In this document: positions 60,460-64,000 of the stretch, piece by piece
Numbering within the stretch: position 1 is the first letter of the stretch
How the letters are laid out: each line of letters begins with the position of its first letter
Assembly (NCBI GenBank): GCA_006503475.1
Contig: RSEH01000042.1
Coordinates: 62,001-126,000, forward strand
Source of the DNA: Stentor roeselii
Lineage: Eukaryota; Ciliophora; Heterotrichea; Heterotrichida; Stentoridae
Length of the DNA stretch: 64,000 nucleotides
Direction: 5' to 3'
Position numbers and translations under genes: made by a program
Notes under the pieces: generated by a model
Told to the model about the DNA's origin: nothing
The model's database searches: none
Seen by the model: the letters and a program-made list of their open reading frames with translations, nothing else

Positions 60460-60497
60460 CTCCAGTTTTCCATAAATTTAAAGAAAACCTTCACTTG
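60460..60497 (-). promoter_or_regulatory. SECIS-like element of GPx 1
   Basis: Starts ten bases after the stop codon. Core read on the minus strand: CAAGTGA, a helix GGTTTTC paired with GAAAACT, a 12-base apical loop with AA 11 bases after the GTGA, then GGAG giving the second GA of the sheared tandem. The flanks match those of the second copy at 61208-61260. Confidence 0.72.
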
Positions 60498-60506
60498 TCT
60501 GTAAAC

Positions 60507-61010
60507 TTAAAAGTACTTAATATATTTTTCACAAATATCAAGCGGCAAGTAATTCGGAGGGTAATACTCAACAATACTCGCATCTCGATTAACAACAAAC
60601 TTGCCAAAGTTCCATCCAACTTTCCCTCCACTCAAGTTACTTTTCGCTCTTAAAAACTTGTAAAGTTCACAAGCTTCATCTCCATTCACATCAACTTTAT
60701 CGAAGACTGGGAATTCAACTCCAAGACTTTTGACGTATTTCAAGATTTCTTGATTAGTGCCTGGCTCTCGCTTGTTGAACTGGTTGCATGGAAAGGCCAA
60801 GATCTGCAGGCCTTTAGAAGCGAAATGAGTGTTTATTTGGACTAGTTGCTTGTAATTTGAGGTTGAAATGGCTCACTCTGAAGCCACGTTGACGATCAGA
60901 AGGACTTTACCTCGGTATTCTTCTAAATTTTTGGTTCCTTCAATTGACTCGACAGTAATTTCGTATAATGAAGAGTAAGGGGAGACGCACTTGGACCCAA
61001 AACAGCCCAT
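60507..61010 (-). CDS. Selenocysteine glutathione peroxidase 1 (in-frame UGA)
   Basis: A 167-residue phospholipid-hydroperoxide-type GPx if UGA at codon 46 (60873-60875) is read as selenocysteine. The context NVASE-U-AISTSNYKQL aligns with the catalytic NVAS(x)U motif, and the frame stays open on both sides. Further features: ILAFPCNQF, WNF (Trp133, Asn134) and no dimerisation loop, as in GPx4. The catalytic Gln expected at position 81 is Arg (NKREPG), which is odd. N-terminus MGCFGSK suits N-myristoylation. It would reduce lipid hydroperoxides with glutathione or thioredoxin. A SECIS-like hairpin lies downstream. UGA ends other genes here, so reassignment to Trp is unlikely. Confidence 0.88.
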
Positions 61011-61207
61011 TAATATTTTTTATTTGATGAAGAAATGATTAGCAGATGTTATCTAAACACTAATGATAATAAAAATATTGATGTTATCAAAGATTTAATA
61101 ATCTTTTGAATAAATTAGATAATAAACCAAATGTTACTCAAATGGATTAGCAGATGTTATCTAAAACCTAAACAAACTCTCGTAATACCAATTAAAACTA
61201 TCCTAAT

Positions 61208-61260
61208 AATTAAACTCCAGTTTCCTTCTAACTTTTCCAGAAACTATCACTTGTTTAACT
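61208..61260 (-). promoter_or_regulatory. SECIS-like element of GPx 2
   Basis: On the minus strand: AGTTAAAC pairs with GTTTAATT (8 bp, one G-U) as the lower helix; then AA, GTGA, upper helix AGTTTC/GAAACT (6 bp perfect), an apical loop with AAAA 10-11 bases after GTGA, and GGA opposite GTGA. This is the standard type I SECIS layout. The sequence CAAGTGA...GAAACTGGAG is shared with GPx 1 although the loops differ. Confidence 0.82.
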
Positions 61261-61262
61261 TT

Positions 61263-61766
61263 TTACAAAAACTTCTCAATTTCATTTACCAGCTTCTTCG
61301 GAGGCTTATTCGGTACAAAATATTCAATTTTCTCTCCATCCCGACTAACAATAAACTTTCCAAAGTTCCATCCGATTTGATTCCCTTTCAAGTTGCTACG
61401 AAGTCTTAAAAACTTGTACAAGTCACAAGCATTTTTTCCATTCACATCAATTTTCTTGAAAACTCTGAAATTTGCTTGTTTTGACCTGACAAACTGAAGA
61501 ATTTCTTCATCAGTTCCTGGCTCTTGATTCAAAAACTGGTTGCAAGGAAAAGCCAGGATTTCGACTCCTTCAAGTTTGTAGTCTTTTTCGATTTTGACAA
61601 GTTCTGAGTAGTATTGTTCGGTCAGGTCTCATTTGGAGGCAACGTTGACTATCATCAGGACTTTTCCGCGGTATTCTTGAAGAGTTGTTGGCCCTGAAAG
61701 GGTTTGCACTGGGATCTCGTAGAGACTTTTAAATGGATTGGCGCAGCTGGATTTACCACCGCCCAT
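61263..61766 (-). CDS. Selenocysteine glutathione peroxidase 2 (in-frame UGA)
   Basis: A 167-residue paralogue of the gene 250 bases downstream, with UGA at codon 46 (61629-61631) inside NVASK-U-DLTEQYYSEL. Identical length and UGA position mark them as tandem duplicates. Here the catalytic Gln81 is kept (LNQEPG), with Trp133/Asn134 in GWNFGKF. N-terminus MGGGKSSC suits N-myristoylation at Gly2. Expected to be a membrane-associated lipid-hydroperoxide peroxidase. A hairpin with SECIS features begins two bases after the stop. Without recoding, only a C-terminal piece would be called as a gene. Confidence 0.88.
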
Positions 61767-61941
61767 GGATTTTTATCTTATTTAGGATTTTAGATTTGTT
61801 TAATGTTCCTAAAGCCCCAAAGGTTAATGTGTTATTGAATAATGGCTGATTTAAGTATTTTTTATTTTAAGAGGTTTATTTTAAATTTATATTTTATTTA
61901 GATGAATGATTGGGTAATCTTTGAATATATTATCCTCCTCA

Positions 61942-62730
61942 ATGTCATCATTAAGCGAAAAAAAGCAAAAACAAATCGCAATCCACACCTTACTTAACGG
62001 TGCCAAAAGTGCCTCAGAGTCTTTCGCAATACCAGAATCCGAAGCATCTTCACAGCTAAAAGTCCTTCTCAAAGATGAATCAACCCTATTCCGAGTGATC
62101 CGAGAAGAAATCCTTTCCTCAATCCAGCACAAAGGGTTACCCGCCAGTTCCGAGATCTGGGGAATAGACGAGAATCTCCTAATCCTTCTATCCTCCTCCT
62201 ATTCTCTTCCAGATTCCTTCCGCGAGGTAAAAGAAGCAGGTGTGAACATAACCCCAAACGAGTTAAAATCGACCTCGACAGTCTCAGTCCAACCACAAGG
62301 TCCAAACGACTCATCAACTCCAAAAAGAAAGAAAAAGTCTTCAGAAGACAAGCGAAAAGTCACAAGTTATTCAATCGAGCAAAAAATCGATGCCGTGAAA
62401 GAATTCGTGAAAAGGACAAACCAAAGCGAAACAGCTCGAGAACTGAACATTCCAGCAGTGAACCTAATGAGATGGCGAGATAAAATCAGAAAAGAAGCCT
62501 TTCAAGACGCGCATGTGGAAAACTTGTATGAATCTGCGAGAAGAGGACAGCGAAACAAAATGTTTAAAGAACTCGACATGAGGGTTTTTCAGTTGTATAA
62601 AGAAAACACAGATAAAAGTGATGCGAAAATCGTGGGAATCGCTAAGGAACTTGTAAGGATTGATGAAAATGAACCGGCTGTTAAAGAACTATGGCTTACT
62701 AGCTTTAAGAGACACTTTAAGCTTATTTAG
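61942..62730 (+). CDS. HTH DNA-binding protein, probably transposase-derived
   Basis: A 262-residue protein. The N-terminal half is Ser-rich and unassigned. A basic stretch (PKRKKKSSEDKRK, about 127-140) precedes a helix-turn-helix of Psq/CENP-B/Brinker type: TSYSIEQKIDAVKEFVKRTN and SETARELNIPAVNLMRWRDK (about 142-185). A helical C-terminal part follows with no DDE catalytic core. It looks like the DNA-binding half of a pogo-like transposase used as a host protein. The start at 61942 (MSSLSEKK) is the first good ATG. Confidence 0.8.
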   Translation: MSSLSEKKQKQIAIHTLLNGAKSASESFAIPESEASSQLKVLLKDESTLFRVIREEILSSIQHKGLPASSEIWGIDENLLILLSSSYSLPDSFREVKEAGVNITPNELKSTSTVSVQPQGPNDSSTPKRKKKSSEDKRKVTSYSIEQKIDAVKEFVKRTNQSETARELNIPAVNLMRWRDKIRKEAFQDAHVENLYESARRGQRNKMFKELDMRVFQLYKENTDKSDAKIVGIAKELVRIDENEPAVKELWLTSFKRHFKLI

Positions 62731-62733
62731 GTA

Positions 62734-63219
62734 TTAATGGTTGATTGAAACTTGTTTTAACGGCTTTGGTTTTGATGAACGGTGAGTTGTTGCTTGTGAT
62801 TCGAAAAATTTTAAGTCTTTTACACTTTTTGACTTGAGTTTTATGACCGGTCTTTTCATTTTTTTCGACTTTTTCTTAGGATCGTCGAGACTTGACTTCT
62901 TTGCCCGGACTCGACTTGTGCTTGGCTGGTGGAAGAAGAGGCTTAGAAGAGAGGATTTTAAAGACCTGGTCTTTTCGGCGTTACACATTTTTTGGAGTTT
63001 TAGACGGTTTGAGATGCTTTCCATTGTTTCTAGCAACTTGAATTCAAGGCTTGGATCACGACGGTCTGTTGGTGACTGAGGAATGGGACTTAATTGGGTG
63101 CTTTCTGTGTCTAATGTTGTTCCATGAAGGAGGATTTCGTCTGTTTTGTGGATTTTGAAGTCTTGGTAAGACGCTAATGCTGTTCTACGAGAGTGCTTCT
63201 TGAATTGGTCTTCGTTCAT
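62734..63219 (-). CDS. Basic hypothetical protein
   Basis: A 161-residue Lys/Ser/Arg-rich protein beginning MNEDQFKKHSRRTAL. No domain is recognised; a highly basic patch KKKSKKMKRPVIKLKSKS lies at about 115-132. It ends three bases from the stop of the converging HTH gene. Composition is coding-like. Confidence 0.7.
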   Translation of the reverse strand: MNEDQFKKHSRRTALASYQDFKIHKTDEILLHGTTLDTESTQLSPIPQSPTDRRDPSLEFKLLETMESISNRLKLQKMCNAEKTRSLKSSLLSLFFHQPSTSRVRAKKSSLDDPKKKSKKMKRPVIKLKSKSVKDLKFFESQATTHRSSKPKPLKQVSINH

Positions 63220-63572
63220 TTTATATGAACTGATGGAATTAATCATTGAATTAATGATTAGATGAAGTTTGTCAAAGAATTTATAAATGAAGAATTATTT
63301 GTTTATTAATCGTTTTGATTTAGATTGAATTGGAATCAGTGAAATTTCGATTTATTTTAAATTTTTTGGAAGAATGAATCAGTGAAATTCGATTTTTTTT
63401 AGATTTTTTGGAATAAAAGTTCAGTGAAATTATTTTTTTTCAAGGAAGAGACTCTTTGATAACTTTTCAATTTTATAAACTGTTTGATAATAGAGAATAT
63501 AAATAAAACTTTCTATTGAATCAGCAAATGAATATTTAAAAAACTCCAAATTTTCACCGAATTTACAATTAT
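63220..63572. other. Intergenic, nothing recognised
   Basis: About 350 AT-rich bases; imperfect direct repeats of CAGTGAAATTTCGATTT near 63339 and 63381. Confidence 0.5.
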
Positions 63573-64000
63573 TTAATTCAACAACAAGGCAGTTTCCCTC
63601 AACAATCCATCCAAGATCAAGTCAGCCAAGTCCATCTTGCTTTGAGTTTCTTCATCTTCATAGTCAACCCAGAACATTTCCTCATGATTGACATCAAAAC
63701 AAAGTAACTTACTCATCCTTTCCTCTCTAGCAGCCTGCAACTCTTCATCATCTCCAAAGTTATCAAAGTTAAAAAAGACTCCCCCACGGATATCGTCCCA
63801 TCCTTGCATAACAATTTTGATTTTCTTATAAACCCTTTTGAGTTCCCCTTCTCCGAACAACAGCCTGGGCTCACAAATCCAAGGGTCAGGAACACCTTTA
63901 AGTCCGAAGGGCCTGACATGATTAAGAGCTTCATTAACACAGTCAAACATCATAGTGACATAAATTTCTCTTGCCTTTATCTTATTCCCCACCTTATTTT
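63573..64000 (-). CDS. C-terminal part of a DUF4378-like protein (cut by window edge)
   Basis: The frame stays open to the window end, so the 5' part lies beyond it. Visible are about 142 residues with MFDCVNEALNHVRPFG, LKRVYKKIKIVMQGW, a loop rich in Asp/Glu, and DLADLILDGLLRETALLL at the C-terminus. This order matches the DUF4378 domain of plant TRM (TON1-recruiting motif) proteins, which link centrosomal proteins to microtubules. Similarity is judged by eye, so moderate confidence. Confidence 0.7.
   Translation of the reverse strand, partial: NKVGNKIKAREIYVTMMFDCVNEALNHVRPFGLKGVPDPWICEPRLLFGEGELKRVYKKIKIVMQGWDDIRGGVFFNFDNFGDDEELQAAREERMSKLLCFDVNHEEMFWVDYEDEETQSKMDLADLILDGLLRETALLLN

Noticed and set aside
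60873-60875. UGA read as tryptophan (Blepharisma-type code)
   Set aside because: UGA ends several genes here, and Trp at the peroxidatic position would abolish GPx chemistry.
1-64000. CRISPR arrays, bacterial operons with ribosome binding sites, or rRNA genes
   Set aside because: No direct-repeat/spacer pattern, no rRNA similarity, and clearly eukaryotic gene content.

Overview
This window looks like macronuclear DNA of a heterotrich ciliate, most likely Stentor or a close relative. It is AT-rich and gene-dense. Genes sit on both strands and are nearly all uninterrupted. TAA, TAG and TGA all end genes, so the code is standard (this argues against Blepharisma, where UGA is Trp). Where a conserved protein breaks frame, removing exactly 15 nt (GTA...AG) restores it. 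I found four such introns in three genes. Typical ciliate content is also present: a CDPK, two kinesins, a cyclic-nucleotide-domain K+ channel, a WD40-TRP fusion, an FCP1-like phosphatase and IQ and coiled-coil proteins.

Layout. 1-9.6 kb: coiled-coil protein, Hsp90-type TPR protein, CDPK, LRR protein, and a kinesin split by two 15-nt introns. 9.6-20.3 kb: a secreted Cys protein, three zinc-binding/coiled-coil/pseudokinase paralogues (two share a nearly identical 3' block), a WD40 protein and two cAMP-receptor-like GPCRs. 20.3-28 kb: a looser region with AlkB-type membrane di-iron hydroxylases (two intact, one decayed) and a third GPCR. 28-38.2 kb: zinc fingers, RING and cold-shock-like proteins, FHA, DHHC acyltransferase, IQ protein, an intron-containing gene and the phosphatase. 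38.4-43.3 kb: a third intact AlkB followed by a decayed ~0.5 kb tandem array of its own 5' end, then apparently empty DNA. 43.3-53.6 kb: kinesin, K+ channel, FLVCR-like transporter, very small genes, and a C2H2 ORF abutting a MULE-type transposase-like ORF at TAA|ATG. 53.7-64 kb: WD40-TRP channel, bZIP factor (15-nt intron), SLU7, two tandem selenocysteine glutathione peroxidases with SECIS-like hairpins, an HTH protein and the 3' part of a DUF4378-like gene.

Main points. (1) Two tandem glutathione peroxidases carry in-frame UGA exactly at the catalytic position (codon 46 in both). Each has a matching SECIS-like hairpin just after its stop, and ordinary gene calling would cut both genes in half. 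(2) A GPCR / AlkB / pseudokinase cluster is expanding and decaying by local duplication. (3) Genes are packed to the point that neighbouring same-strand ORFs lie 0-43 nt apart, and a TCTATAAT-like motif directly precedes several start codons.
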